The notes: generated from the letters alone by a model not told the origin. DNA of 59,051 bases from Syntrophobacterales bacterium (GCA_023229795.1 JALNYP010000021.1:1-59051), one strand, 5' to 3'. Shown: positions 8,484 to 15,006, counted from the stretch's first letter. Made by a program: numbers and translations.

Positions 8484-8990
8484 TCACCGGGAGAGGCGAA
8501 AGAAGAGGATGTCGCCGTCGGCCGCCGGATAGTCGCGGCCTGCACTTTTGAGCAGGCCGGCTTCCCGGACCCGGGCGGGGGCGCCCATCCGGTCCAGGTC
8601 GGCGAACCGCATGACTTCCGCCCGGATGAAGCCTTTTTCCAGGTCGGCATGGACCTGGCCGGCGGCCCGAGGGACCGGGGCGCCGGGGCGCCGGCGGGCA
8701 CCTGCCAGGCCCGGACCTCGGGACCGACGACGGTATAGAAGGTCACCAATCCCAGGAGCCGGGAGGGCACCCGGACCAGCCGGGCGCTGCCGCCTGCCGT
8801 AAGACCTAAACCGGCCAGGAATTCCCGGCGCTCCCCGGTAGAGAAGTCCTGGAGTTCCACTTCGAGACCGCCAAGGCTGGGGGTTTAGCAGCCAGCCCCG
8901 GGCCGCGGCCAGGTTTTGCAGGGCGGCGTAGAGGGGGCCACCAGGGATTTTGGCCTCGCTGACGTTGGCTACGAACAGGCAGGGCTTCAG
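8484..8990 (-). pseudogene. ychF: ychF remnant (3' part only)
   Basis: Three successive minus-strand frames match the C-terminal part of the Obg-like ATPase YchF. The pieces are KPCLFVANVSEAKIPGGPLY (from 8990), then an ELQDFSTGERREFLAGLGL and RLLGLVTFYTV segment, then the TGS end with GQVHADLEKGFIRAEVM closing at 8484. At least two frame changes separate them. The G domain (about 200 residues) is missing: homology stops 24 bases from the palindromic repeat at 9019-9039. Frameshifts alone could be sequencing errors, but the loss of the 5' half cannot. A full ychF may exist elsewhere. Confidence 0.85.
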
Positions 8991-9018
8991 AGTCAGAAGC
9001 GGCGTAGCAATCGCGGCT

Positions 9019-9039
9019 GGTGCGCAGGGCGCACCCTAC
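9019..9039. repeat. REP family 1 copy overlapping the amrS stop codon
   Basis: GTAGGGTGCGC..GCGCACC read on the minus strand. Its TAG is the stop codon of amrS (9036-9038). The same family flanks the RAYT gene at 23291-23839. Confidence 0.75.
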
Positions 9040-10199
9040 ACCTTCTTCTCCCAAATCCCCGGGATGACCGTGCCGCAGTAGGCGCATTTGCTTCCCTTCA
9101 TATGCACCTCGCCGATGCGGTAGCCCTGGCGGGCGATGATCAGTTTGCCGCACTGGTGGCAGTAGGTATTTTCCGCGGCGTGGCCCGGCAGGTTGCCGAT
9201 ATAAATATATTTTAAGCCCGCCTTCTGGGCCAGGTCCCGGGCCCGCTCCAGGGTGCTCACCGGGGTCGGGGAATGATTGAGCATCTTGTAGAGCGGATAA
9301 AACCGCGAAAAATGCAGCGGCGTCAGGGGCCCCAATTCGTCTCTGATCCAGGCGCACATGCGGGTGATCATCTCCGGCTGGTCGTTGAACTGGGGGATGA
9401 CCAGGTTGACGATCTCCACGTGGACCCCGTGGCGGCGCAGGGTCTTCAGGGTGTTCAGCACCGGGTCGAGTTCGGCGTCCACCAGGTCCCGGTAAAATTT
9501 GGCGTCAAAGCCCTTGAGATCGATGCAGGCCGCGTCCAGGAGTCCCGTCAGTTCTCCCAAGGGTTGGGTATTGATGTAGCCCGCGGAATGGCAGGTATTG
9601 AGGAGGCCCGCGGGCTTGGCCAGGCGGGCCACATCCCGCATGTATTCATAGAAGATGATGGGCTCCACGTAGGTATAAGCGATGGAGAGGCAGCGGTTCT
9701 CCCGGGCCGCGGCCACCACTTTCTCCGGCGGCAGGTCGAAGTTATAGGTCTTGTCCGGCCGGGTCTGGGAAATCTCCCAATTCTGGCAGAATTTGCAGTG
9801 CAGATTACAGCCCGCGGTGGCGATGGAAAAAGAGAGGCTGCCGGGCTGCACGTGGAAGAAGGGCTTTTTTTCCACGGGGTCCAGGTGCACGGCGCAGGGA
9901 TTGCCGTAAACCAGGGAGTAGTACTTGCCGGCCCGGTTCTCCCGGACGCCGCAGTCGCCCCGCTCCCCGGGCATGACCTCGCAGTTGCGGGGACAGAGCT
10001 GGCACTGTACCAGGCCCTGGTCCAGGGTGCGGTAAAACGCGGCCGGCTGCGGCGACATGAAGCCGTACTGGACCGCCTGGGCGCGAGCCGGGGCCGGCAG
10101 GGCAGGGAGGGAGAGCAGGGCCAGGGCGCCGGCGCTGTTCCGGAGAAAAGTCCGGCGGCAGCAGCGCCAGTCGCATAAGCCTTGGAACCCGGTCTTCAT
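9036..10199 (-). CDS. amrS: AmmeMemoRadiSam system radical SAM enzyme with Tat-like leader
   Basis: A 387-residue radical SAM protein related to pyruvate formate-lyase activating enzymes. Cluster ligands are C131, C135 and C138 in CNLHCKFC. An upstream Cys motif, CQLCPRNC (66-73) with GDC (81-83), and a C-terminal zinc-ribbon-like pair, CHQC and CAYC, are also present. This pattern fits the AmrS member of the AmmeMemoRadiSam set, whose reaction is unknown. The N-terminus has twin arginines (15-16, RRTFLR), a hydrophobic stretch and an APARAQA-like cleavage site, as in Tat-exported proteins. Partner Memo and AMMECR1 genes are not in the window. The stop codon lies inside a REP element. Confidence 0.9.
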   Translation of the reverse strand: MKTGFQGLCDWRCCRRTFLRNSAGALALLSLPALPAPARAQAVQYGFMSPQPAAFYRTLDQGLVQCQLCPRNCEVMPGERGDCGVRENRAGKYYSLVYGNPCAVHLDPVEKKPFFHVQPGSLSFSIATAGCNLHCKFCQNWEISQTRPDKTYNFDLPPEKVVAAARENRCLSIAYTYVEPIIFYEYMRDVARLAKPAGLLNTCHSAGYINTQPLGELTGLLDAACIDLKGFDAKFYRDLVDAELDPVLNTLKTLRRHGVHVEIVNLVIPQFNDQPEMITRMCAWIRDELGPLTPLHFSRFYPLYKMLNHSPTPVSTLERARDLAQKAGLKYIYIGNLPGHAAENTYCHQCGKLIIARQGYRIGEVHMKGSKCAYCGTVIPGIWEKKV

Positions 10200-10335
10200 A
10201 GGGTTAGACGTCCCTGATCTGGATAACCGGAAGGCGGCGGGGGTGAAGTTCTCCCGGGGGCAGGTATCAAGTCTGAGGCCGGGCCCTCAGAATGATCGCA
10301 GCGGATCCCGGGAGCAGGCGGAGGCGGCGAGCCGG

Positions 10336-10620
10336 TCAGTCGCCATTGATGCGATTGCGCAGCACTCCGGAGGTCTTGAAAACCACCACCTTCCGGGCCC
10401 GGAGGATGAGATTTTGCTTGGTTTGGGGGTTACGGCCCCGGCGGGCGTTTTTCTGCCTGACCGAGAATTTGCCGAAGCCGCTGATGAGCAGGTCTTCGCT
10501 CTGGGCCAGAGCTTCCTTCATAATATCCAGGACCCGTTCCACCACCGAACGTGACTCTTGCTTGCTCAAACCTACCTGTGTCTGTAAGCGGCTGATCAAT
10601 TTTTCCTTGGTGAGGGCCAT
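10336..10620 (-). CDS. ihfA: Integration host factor alpha subunit / HU-family protein
   Basis: A 94-residue DNA-bending protein of the HU/IHF family. The N-terminus MALTKEKLISRLQTQVGLSK and the segment LISGFGKFSVRQKNARRGRN are closest to IHF alpha. The arm that intercalates DNA follows (NPQTKQN). IHF normally works as an alpha-beta dimer; no beta gene is seen here. ATG at 10620 has a GGAGGAG site eight bases upstream and a good promoter at 10661-10690. Confidence 0.92.
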   Translation of the reverse strand: MALTKEKLISRLQTQVGLSKQESRSVVERVLDIMKEALAQSEDLLISGFGKFSVRQKNARRGRNPQTKQNLILRARKVVVFKTSGVLRNRINGD

Positions 10621-10660
10621 TACCTGATCTCCTCCGGCTATCCCGGTGAAATTACTTAAT

Positions 10661-10690
10661 TAATTATGAAGGAAATCCAGGGGGTGTCAA
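10661..10690 (-). promoter_or_regulatory. Sigma-70 promoter of ihfA
   Basis: A consensus -35 TTGACA (10685-10690) and a -10 TAATTA (10661-10666) are separated by 18 bases, about 40 bases upstream of the ihfA ATG. Confidence 0.65.
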
Positions 10691-10707
10691 GCATTTTTTC
10701 TACAGGG

Positions 10708-11598
10708 TTATAAAGGGGAAGTAGCCCGCTTGACTTTGCCCGGTTTCCCCGGCGGCCGCCGGATGCCGAAATCCAGGGCCCTGAAGTGGCAGGAGTCCAC
10801 GCAGCGCAAGCACATAATGCACTCCGGACTGTCGAACTCCTTATTGGGGATGATCCCGGTGGGACACTTGCGGCTGCAGGCGCCGCATTCCACGCAGTTG
10901 CCTTCGACGAACTCCAATTGCACCAGAGATATGCGGCTGAAGAGGCTGTAGAAGGCCCCCAGCGGGCAAATCACCCGGCAAAAAAACCGGCTGATGAGAA
11001 TCGCGCCGATCAGAATCAGGATAAGGAGGGTGAGCTTGTTCCAGAAGGCGACGCCTACGGTGGCCCACAGGCTGGGTTTGAGCGCCATCAGGGGCATGGC
11101 TCCTTCCAGGGTGCCGGCGGGACAGACGAGCTTGCAGAACCAGGGGTGGCCCAGGCCCGAGTTGTCCACCAGGAGAGCCGGCATGGCCACCACCAACACC
11201 ACCAACACCACGTATTTCACCCAACGTAAGGGCTTCCACAGGGAAAATTTCCGGGTGGGGATCTTGTGGATCAGGTCCTGAATAAAGCCGAAGGGGCACA
11301 TCCAGCCGCAGGTCAACCGGCCCACTACCGTGCCGATGAAACCCAGATAGCCCACCACGATGGCGCCCAGGTTGGGGAAGCCGCCCGGAGCGGTGAACCG
11401 CAGGCTGGCCATGAAATTCTGGAAGGCGCCCACCGGGCAGGACAACAGGGCCCCTGGACAGGAGTAGCAGTTGAGGCCGGGATGGCACACCGCCTTCAAT
11501 GGTCCCTGATAGATCACCGCGCCGCCGAAGGGAAAGAGGAGATAGGCGTTGGTCCCGAACGCCACCAGGGTCTGGATCAGCCAGCGGAGGCGGGTCAT
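10708..11598 (-). CDS. NapH-like membrane polyferredoxin (4Fe-4S binding protein)
   Basis: A 296-residue membrane protein with about five hydrophobic segments and several Cys clusters. These are NCYSCPGALLSCPVG (early), CGWMCPFG, CRVICPLG, and a C-terminal pair of 4Fe-4S motifs: CVECGACSRKCPTG and CIMCLRCVDSC. This is the NapH/NosR-C family layout, in which electrons pass from quinol through ferredoxin-type clusters. The start at 11598 overlaps the stop of the upstream 43-residue protein (TAATG), so translation is coupled. The partner oxidoreductase is not obvious; its divergent neighbours suggest sulfur metabolism. Confidence 0.88.
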   Translation of the reverse strand: MTRLRWLIQTLVAFGTNAYLLFPFGGAVIYQGPLKAVCHPGLNCYSCPGALLSCPVGAFQNFMASLRFTAPGGFPNLGAIVVGYLGFIGTVVGRLTCGWMCPFGFIQDLIHKIPTRKFSLWKPLRWVKYVVLVVLVVAMPALLVDNSGLGHPWFCKLVCPAGTLEGAMPLMALKPSLWATVGVAFWNKLTLLILILIGAILISRFFCRVICPLGAFYSLFSRISLVQLEFVEGNCVECGACSRKCPTGIIPNKEFDSPECIMCLRCVDSCHFRALDFGIRRPPGKPGKVKRATSPL

Positions 11599-11729
11599 TA
11601 GCCGACCCCGATGCAAGACAGGCAGACGGTGCTGCCCAGGTTCAGCAGATTAACCAGGTCACCGGTGTTGACTCCCAGGATGAAGAGGATGGTAAAGAGA
11701 ATGATCAGCCAAAAAGGTTTCTTCGGCAT
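11598..11729 (-). CDS. Small membrane protein with CxxC motif (Cys paralogue)
   Basis: A 43-residue protein: a short basic start (MPKK), one hydrophobic helix (about 5-20), a NTGDLVNLLNLGS linker and a terminal CLSCIGVG. The terminal motif resembles small proteins that I recall as the 'CD1871A family CXXC motif-containing' group, often beside 4Fe-4S membrane proteins. A strong GGGAGGT site precedes the ATG, and the stop overlaps the NapH-like start, so it belongs to that transcription unit. It is a close paralogue of the upstream TGA-containing gene. Role unknown; perhaps a redox or metal-cluster partner of the polyferredoxin. Confidence 0.8.
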   Translation of the reverse strand: MPKKPFWLIILFTILFILGVNTGDLVNLLNLGSTVCLSCIGVG

Positions 11730-11794
11730 GGACGACCTCCCGCCAGAAATGAACCCTGATACCTCATCGAGCCGCCGCAGAAAAACCGCGCCCC

Positions 11795-11813
11795 GGCGTT
11801 GGCACCCAACGCC
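11795..11813 (-). other. Hairpin between the two small-protein genes
   Basis: Perfect eight-base arms GGCGTTGG/CCAACGCC around a three-base loop. On the minus strand a TTTTT run follows eight bases later, so it may be a weak terminator or an RNA processing signal. Confidence 0.35.
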
Positions 11814-11829
11814 GCCAGGGTCTGGACGG

Positions 11830-11846
11830 TGACCGGAACCCGGTCA
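11830..11846 (-). promoter_or_regulatory. Candidate bacterial SECIS element
   Basis: The RNA TGACCGG-GTT-CCGGTCA forms a perfect seven-pair stem with a three-base loop starting with G. The loop starts 31 bases after the in-frame TGA at 11871-11873. As I recall, published bacterial SECIS models require a G among the first loop bases and a UGA-to-loop distance of about 16-37 bases; both are met. The Cys paralogue has no such hairpin at this place. Confidence 0.6.
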
Positions 11847-11978
11847 TCACCCCACCCCGATACAGGCCAGTCAGATAGTGCTGCCCAGATTCATCAGGTA
11901 GGCCACTTCCCCGGTGTTAACCCCGATCACAAAGAGGACCGTGAAGATGATGATGAGCCACAGGACTGTCTTGGGCAT
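11847..11978 (-). CDS. Probable small membrane selenoprotein (UxxC motif)
   Basis: Forty-four codons including the final stop. Codon 36 is TGA (11871-11873). Read as selenocysteine (U), the protein ends STIULACIGVG, matching STVCLSCIGVG of the adjacent paralogue at the same length of 43. The remainder aligns closely: MPKTVLWLIII start, one membrane helix, VNTGEV linker. A GGGAGGT ribosome site lies upstream. The hairpin at 11830-11846 fits a SECIS. If TGA were a real stop the product would lose the conserved tail, the most conserved part between the two copies. It is first in the leftward unit ending in the NapH-like ferredoxin. The selA/B/C/D genes are not in the window. Confidence 0.65.
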
Positions 11979-12144
11979 GTCCAAACCTCCCTTGAGATTT
12001 TCTCGCCCGACCAGTTAAATCAAAGCCAGTAATATCGATACCCCTTCTTTTTTCCAATCACCATTATATCCAGGACCAAGGCTCCGGGGAAAAAAATTTT
12101 CGGATGGCGACAAATTCTTGACAAACACATAATTATTATTATAT
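11979..12144. promoter_or_regulatory. Divergent control region between small-protein and arsR units
   Basis: AT-rich spacer between the leftward redox genes and the rightward arsR-tusA-dsr genes. Leftward, a perfect -10 TATAAT (12063-12068, minus) lies about 85 bases before the selenoprotein ATG, without a good -35, which suggests an activator-dependent promoter. Rightward, see 12118-12145. Confidence 0.45.
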
Positions 12145-12145
12145 A
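12118..12145 (+). promoter_or_regulatory. Sigma-70 promoter of the arsR-tusA-dsr unit
   Basis: TTGACA (12118-12123), a 16-base spacer and TATATA (12140-12145). Transcription would begin near 12152, so an arsR start at 12154 or 12169 fits better than 12145. The AT-rich -10 region would be a natural ArsR operator. Confidence 0.6.
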
Positions 12146-12456
12146 TGAATATTATGAATGATGAATATATGAAAGAGCGGTTGGAAAAGGCAGCCAGGTG
12201 TCTGAAAGTCCTGGCTCATCCCATCCGGCTGATGATCATCCATCTCTTAGGAGACGGGGAGCTGTCGGTGCAGGAGTTGGAAAAGGCCATAGGCATCAGT
12301 CAGTCCAGCATGTCCCAGCACCTCAGCCTGCTGAAGGACAAAGAGATCCTGGAGTCCCGGCGGGCGGCCCAGCAGGTCTTTTATCGCCTGCGGGACCCGC
12401 GGCTGCTCCAACTGACGGCCATCACCCGGGAACTTTTCTGCCGGATGGAACCATAG
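12145..12456 (+). CDS. ArsR/SmtB family transcription regulator
   Basis: A winged-helix regulator of up to 103 residues, with CLKVLAHPIRLMII leading into the helix-turn-helix (ELEKAIG..SQSSMSQHLSLL) and a basic wing (ESRRAAQQVFYRL). Such proteins are dimeric repressors that release DNA on binding metals, persulfides or other thiol-reactive ligands. Only one or two Cys are present (near the helix before the HTH and near the C-terminus), so a metal site is not obvious. In-frame ATGs at 12154 and 12169 are alternative starts favoured by the promoter position. It precedes tusA and dsr-like genes, which suggests control by sulfur state; this is inference. Confidence 0.9.
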   Translation: MNIMNDEYMKERLEKAARCLKVLAHPIRLMIIHLLGDGELSVQELEKAIGISQSSMSQHLSLLKDKEILESRRAAQQVFYRLRDPRLLQLTAITRELFCRMEP

Positions 12457-12574
12457 CCGGGCCGCATTACGCGCGGGCGGCTTTGCAAGTGGGCGCCGCC
12501 GTCGGCTTCGGGCCAGGATGGCCTGGGGCGGACGGTAACTATAAGCAAAAACAATTTACGAGGAGAACTTTATT

Positions 12575-12811
12575 ATGGGTAAATTTACCCCCCAAAAGAC
12601 CTTGAATTGCAAGGGAGACGCCTGCCCGCTGCCGTTGCTCAAGACCAAAAAGGCTATGGCGGAGCTGGCCAGCGGCGAGATCCTCGAGGTCGTGGGCACG
12701 GACCCCGGCTCGAAAAATGACCTGCCGAGCTGGGCCTCCCGCACCGGCAATATTTACCTGGGAGTGGAAGAAGAAGGCGAGATCTTCCATTTCTATCTCC
12801 AGAAGAAGTGA
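12575..12811 (+). CDS. tusA: TusA family sulfurtransferase
   Basis: A 78-residue sulfur carrier. The active Cys17 sits in CPLPLLKTKKAM, the hallmark CPxP motif; a second Cys (C12) precedes it. TusA passes persulfide sulfur to partner proteins, as in tRNA thiolation or, in sulfur-metabolising bacteria, to DsrEFH and DsrC. A GAGGAG site precedes the ATG. It lies 118 bases after arsR and 7 bases before the dsrE-like gene, as part of one rightward unit. Confidence 0.9.
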   Translation: MGKFTPQKTLNCKGDACPLPLLKTKKAMAELASGEILEVVGTDPGSKNDLPSWASRTGNIYLGVEEEGEIFHFYLQKK

Positions 12812-12818
12812 GGTGCAC

Positions 12819-13124
12819 GTGAAAGGACAGTTAGGAATCATGGTAGCCACCAAAGACTCCCTGGACCATCTCCTGGGCCTGGTGGCCGCGGCCGAAAAGC
12901 AAGGAGTGGAACTCGTCATTTTTCTTACCGGCGAGGGGGTGCTGCTCACCCAGGACCCCCGCTTCGAACAACTGGCCGGCCGGGCCAAGATGGCCCTGTG
13001 CGAAGTGAGTTTCCGCGCCCACGAACTGAAAGGCGACGTGCCGGGGATGGGATTCAAGGATTTTGCCACCCAGGCCAAACACGCGGAGATGCTCGAAGAC
13101 TGTCCCCGCTATCTCATGCTGTAA
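12819..13124 (+). CDS. DsrE/TusD-like sulfur relay protein
   Basis: A 101-residue protein with a GTG start at 12819, supported by a GAGGTG ribosome site; the longer upstream frame is non-homologous. The Rossmann-like fold opens GQLGIMVATKDSLDHLL. The segment ALCEVSFRAHEL carries a Cys at the place where TusD/DsrE has its persulfide-carrying Cys. Together with the next two genes it forms a DsrE-DsrF-DsrH like set, which in known systems forms a hexamer receiving sulfur from TusA. The substrate direction (oxidation or thiolation) cannot be read from sequence. Confidence 0.75.
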   Translation: MKGQLGIMVATKDSLDHLLGLVAAAEKQGVELVIFLTGEGVLLTQDPRFEQLAGRAKMALCEVSFRAHELKGDVPGMGFKDFATQAKHAEMLEDCPRYLML

Positions 13125-13140
13125 CGGAGGTTGAACGACC

Positions 13141-13425
13141 ATGAAGAAAGTAGCGGTTTTGGCCCGCCACCCCCATCGCCAGTATGAGGCCCTGCGCACG
13201 TCTCTCGGCTGCCTTCTGGAAGACCACGCCGTGACCTACCTGGTGCTGGATTACGAAGTGCAGTTGGACGAGGCCTTTACGGACAACCTCGGGTTTCTGG
13301 ATGAGATGGAAGGGCACCGGTATAGCAATCACCCCGTCAACGTCTCTGAGCACGGCTTTGCCCCCAAGTCCCTCGAGGAAATGGGCGAGCTGCTGCGGGA
13401 TCAGGATATCATCATCCCCTTTTGA
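13141..13425 (+). CDS. DsrF/TusC-like protein
   Basis: A 94-residue protein starting MKKVAVLARHPHRQYEALR. The C-terminal LLRDQDIIIPF resembles the TusC/DsrF end (..YDVILRF in Escherichia coli). Only one Cys (SLGCLLED). The resemblance is weak by itself but is supported by its place between DsrE-like and DsrH-like genes. It could instead be an unrelated small Rossmann protein. Confidence 0.55.
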   Translation: MKKVAVLARHPHRQYEALRTSLGCLLEDHAVTYLVLDYEVQLDEAFTDNLGFLDEMEGHRYSNHPVNVSEHGFAPKSLEEMGELLRDQDIIIPF

Positions 13426-13433
13426 GAGGACCT

Positions 13434-13607
13434 ATGAAGATTTTGCACGTTTTCCGCCATCCCCCGGATGAAGTCACCAAGAAGTTGGCCGCGGCGGTTT
13501 CTCGGGACCGGGAGGCCAGCGAATTTCCCCTGCACCAGGAGCCGGTGGATTATGACGCCCTGCTCAAGCTGGTGCTAACCCATGACCAGGCAATTTCCTG
13601 GTGGTAG
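13434..13607 (+). CDS. DsrH/TusB-like protein, short form
   Basis: A 57-residue protein. MKILHVFRHPPDE resembles the MLHTLHRSP start of TusB. The ending VDYDALLKLVLTHDQAISWW closely follows the TusB/DsrH ending (IDYTDFVRLTVKHSSQMAW in Escherichia coli). It is shorter than usual (about 95 residues), lacking the middle. The ATG at 13434 follows GAGAGGACCT. It is the third member of the DsrEFH-like set. Confidence 0.65.
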   Translation: MKILHVFRHPPDEVTKKLAAAVSRDREASEFPLHQEPVDYDALLKLVLTHDQAISWW

Positions 13608-13619
13608 AGAGGTACGTTT

Positions 13620-14225
13620 ATGTCGAGTCATGAAACCGCTAAGGTGACGCCAATCGGGTCTGCGAATCCCATTGTCACCCCGGAACTGGAAAAATACATC
13701 GCCGAGCAGGTCCGCCTGCAGGTGACCGAAGAACTGAAGCGCCAGGGGATCAAGGTGGACCGCCCCAAACGGATGGCCATCGTGGCCACCAAGGGCACCC
13801 TGGACATGGCCTATCCGCCCCTGATCCTGGCCACCACCGCGACGGCCATGGATATGGAGGCCGCCATCTTCTTCAGCTTCTACGGCCTGGATATCGTCAA
13901 CAAGAAAAAATATGGGGACTTGAAGATCCCGCCCCTGGCCAATCCGGCTATGCCCGTACCCATGCCCAACATCGTGGGAGTGCTGCCGGGCATGACCCGC
14001 ATGGCCTCCTGGATGATGAAGGATTGGATGAAAAAGGGCGGCGTGCCCACCATCCCGGATTTGTTGAGCATGGCCAAGGAAAACGGGGTGCGCCTCATCG
14101 CCTGCCAGATGACCCTGGACGTCATGGGCATCAAGAAGGAAGACCTGGTGGACGGCCTGGAATTCGCCGGCGCCGGGGCCTTCCTGGACTACGCCGCGGA
14201 CGCGGATATCACGCTGTTCGTGTAA
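13620..14225 (+). CDS. DsrE/DsrF-like family protein (COG2210 type)
   Basis: A 201-residue protein. A variable N-terminal helix (1-55) leads into RPKRMAIVATKGTLDMAYPP, then a membrane-like or amphipathic Met/Pro-rich loop (PAMPVPMPNIVGVLPGMTRM), and a C-terminal DsrE-like half with ENGVRLIACQMTLDVMGI, whose Cys is the likely persulfide site. This is the layout of peroxiredoxin-like DsrE/F family proteins often paired with TusA and rhodanese genes. It follows the DsrEFH-like genes closely and ends the unit. Confidence 0.85.
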   Translation: MSSHETAKVTPIGSANPIVTPELEKYIAEQVRLQVTEELKRQGIKVDRPKRMAIVATKGTLDMAYPPLILATTATAMDMEAAIFFSFYGLDIVNKKKYGDLKIPPLANPAMPVPMPNIVGVLPGMTRMASWMMKDWMKKGGVPTIPDLLSMAKENGVRLIACQMTLDVMGIKKEDLVDGLEFAGAGAFLDYAADADITLFV

Positions 14226-14244
14226 GGTCTTTGGGGGAAGGGGC

Positions 14245-14263
14245 TAAGGGCCGACGGCCCTTA
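14245..14263 (+). terminator. Possible terminator of the arsR-tusA-dsr unit
   Basis: TAAGGGCC and GGCCCTTA arms around a three-base loop, 20 bases after the stop. There is no direct T run (CCCCCCAAGC follows), so it may be Rho-assisted or an end-stabilising hairpin. Confidence 0.4.
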
Positions 14264-14349
14264 CCCCCCAAGCCCAATATTTTGCCTTGCCTAAACCCCT
14301 ACGCGGCCTTAAGTTTAACCCATGGTATTGCCTAACCTTCCCTTTTATC

Positions 14350-14388
14350 CCCTCTCCCCTTCGAGGGGAGAGGGTTAGGGTGAGGGGT
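14350..14388. repeat. Dispersed palindromic repeat (CCCTCTCCCC type)
   Basis: Arms CCCTCTCCCCT/AGGGGAGAGGG around TCG, then GTTAGGGTGAGGGG. Similar repeats are common between genes in many proteobacteria. A decayed partial copy lies at 24979-25016. Confidence 0.65.
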
Positions 14389-14413
14389 GAGAAAAAATAG
14401 CCCGGAGGCGCGC

Positions 14414-14932
14414 ATGGGCAAGGCGGCGTTGATCGTGGCGGACATGCTCAATGATTTCCTGGACCCTCAGGGTTCCCTCTATATGGGGCCCCAGGCCCGG
14501 GAGATCATCCCCTTCGTGGCCGCCAAGATCGCGGCCTTCCGGACCCAGGGGGTGGTGATCTATGCCTGCGACGCCCACGCGCCCGACGACCCGGAATTCC
14601 AATACTTCCCGCCCCACGCGGTTAAAGGCAGTTGGGGCTCCCAAATCATCCCCGAGCTTGCGGCGGCCCCCGGCGACTACCGGGTGGACAAGACCCGGTA
14701 CAGCGCCTTTGCCCGCACCAACCTGGATGACATCCTGAAAGCCGAGCAGGTGATCGTGGTGCACGTGGTGGGAGTGTGCACCTCCATCTGCATTTTGGAG
14801 ACCGTCAAGGAACTCTTCGACCGGGATATCCCGGGCGTGGTTTTCCGCCAGGGGGTGGCCGACTTCGACCCCGAGGCCCACGCCTTCGCCCTGAAGCAGA
14901 TGGCGCGCCTCTTCGGGACCAAAGTGGTCTGA
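14414..14932 (+). CDS. Isochorismatase/nicotinamidase family hydrolase
   Basis: A 172-residue cysteine hydrolase. The catalytic triad is visible as D10 (VADMLNDF), K93 (VDKTRYSAF) and C122 (VVGVCTSICI). DAHAPDD (52-58) resembles the metal-binding region of nicotinamidases, so nicotinamide deamidation is a reasonable guess, but related enzymes act on many amides. The ATG at 14414 is chosen because a GGAGG site is seven bases upstream; the longer frame starts inside a repeat. Confidence 0.88.
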   Translation: MGKAALIVADMLNDFLDPQGSLYMGPQAREIIPFVAAKIAAFRTQGVVIYACDAHAPDDPEFQYFPPHAVKGSWGSQIIPELAAAPGDYRVDKTRYSAFARTNLDDILKAEQVIVVHVVGVCTSICILETVKELFDRDIPGVVFRQGVADFDPEAHAFALKQMARLFGTKVV

Positions 14933-14977
14933 TAAAAGAGCTATCAGCTTTCAGCTATCAGCCGGTAGTGCGGGCCC

Positions 14978-15002
14978 GGTGGGGCGGGCCTCCGTGCCCG
15001 CC
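14978..15002. repeat. Palindromic intergenic repeat, family 2
   Basis: GG(T)GGGGCGGGC..TGCCCGCC type hairpin, between convergent genes. Near-identical copies lie at 42763-42787 and 45613-45637. It is preceded by AGCTATCAG/CTTTCAG direct repeats. Confidence 0.65.
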
Positions 15003-15006
15003 GTCC

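Noticed and set aside
8484..8990. Programmed frameshifting in ychF
   Set aside because: No slippery heptamer is evident and the whole 5' half is missing, so a decayed remnant fits better.
11830..11846. Hairpin after the small gene as a Rho-independent terminator
   Set aside because: No T run follows on the minus strand, and the downstream paralogue and NapH-like gene appear to belong to the same unit.
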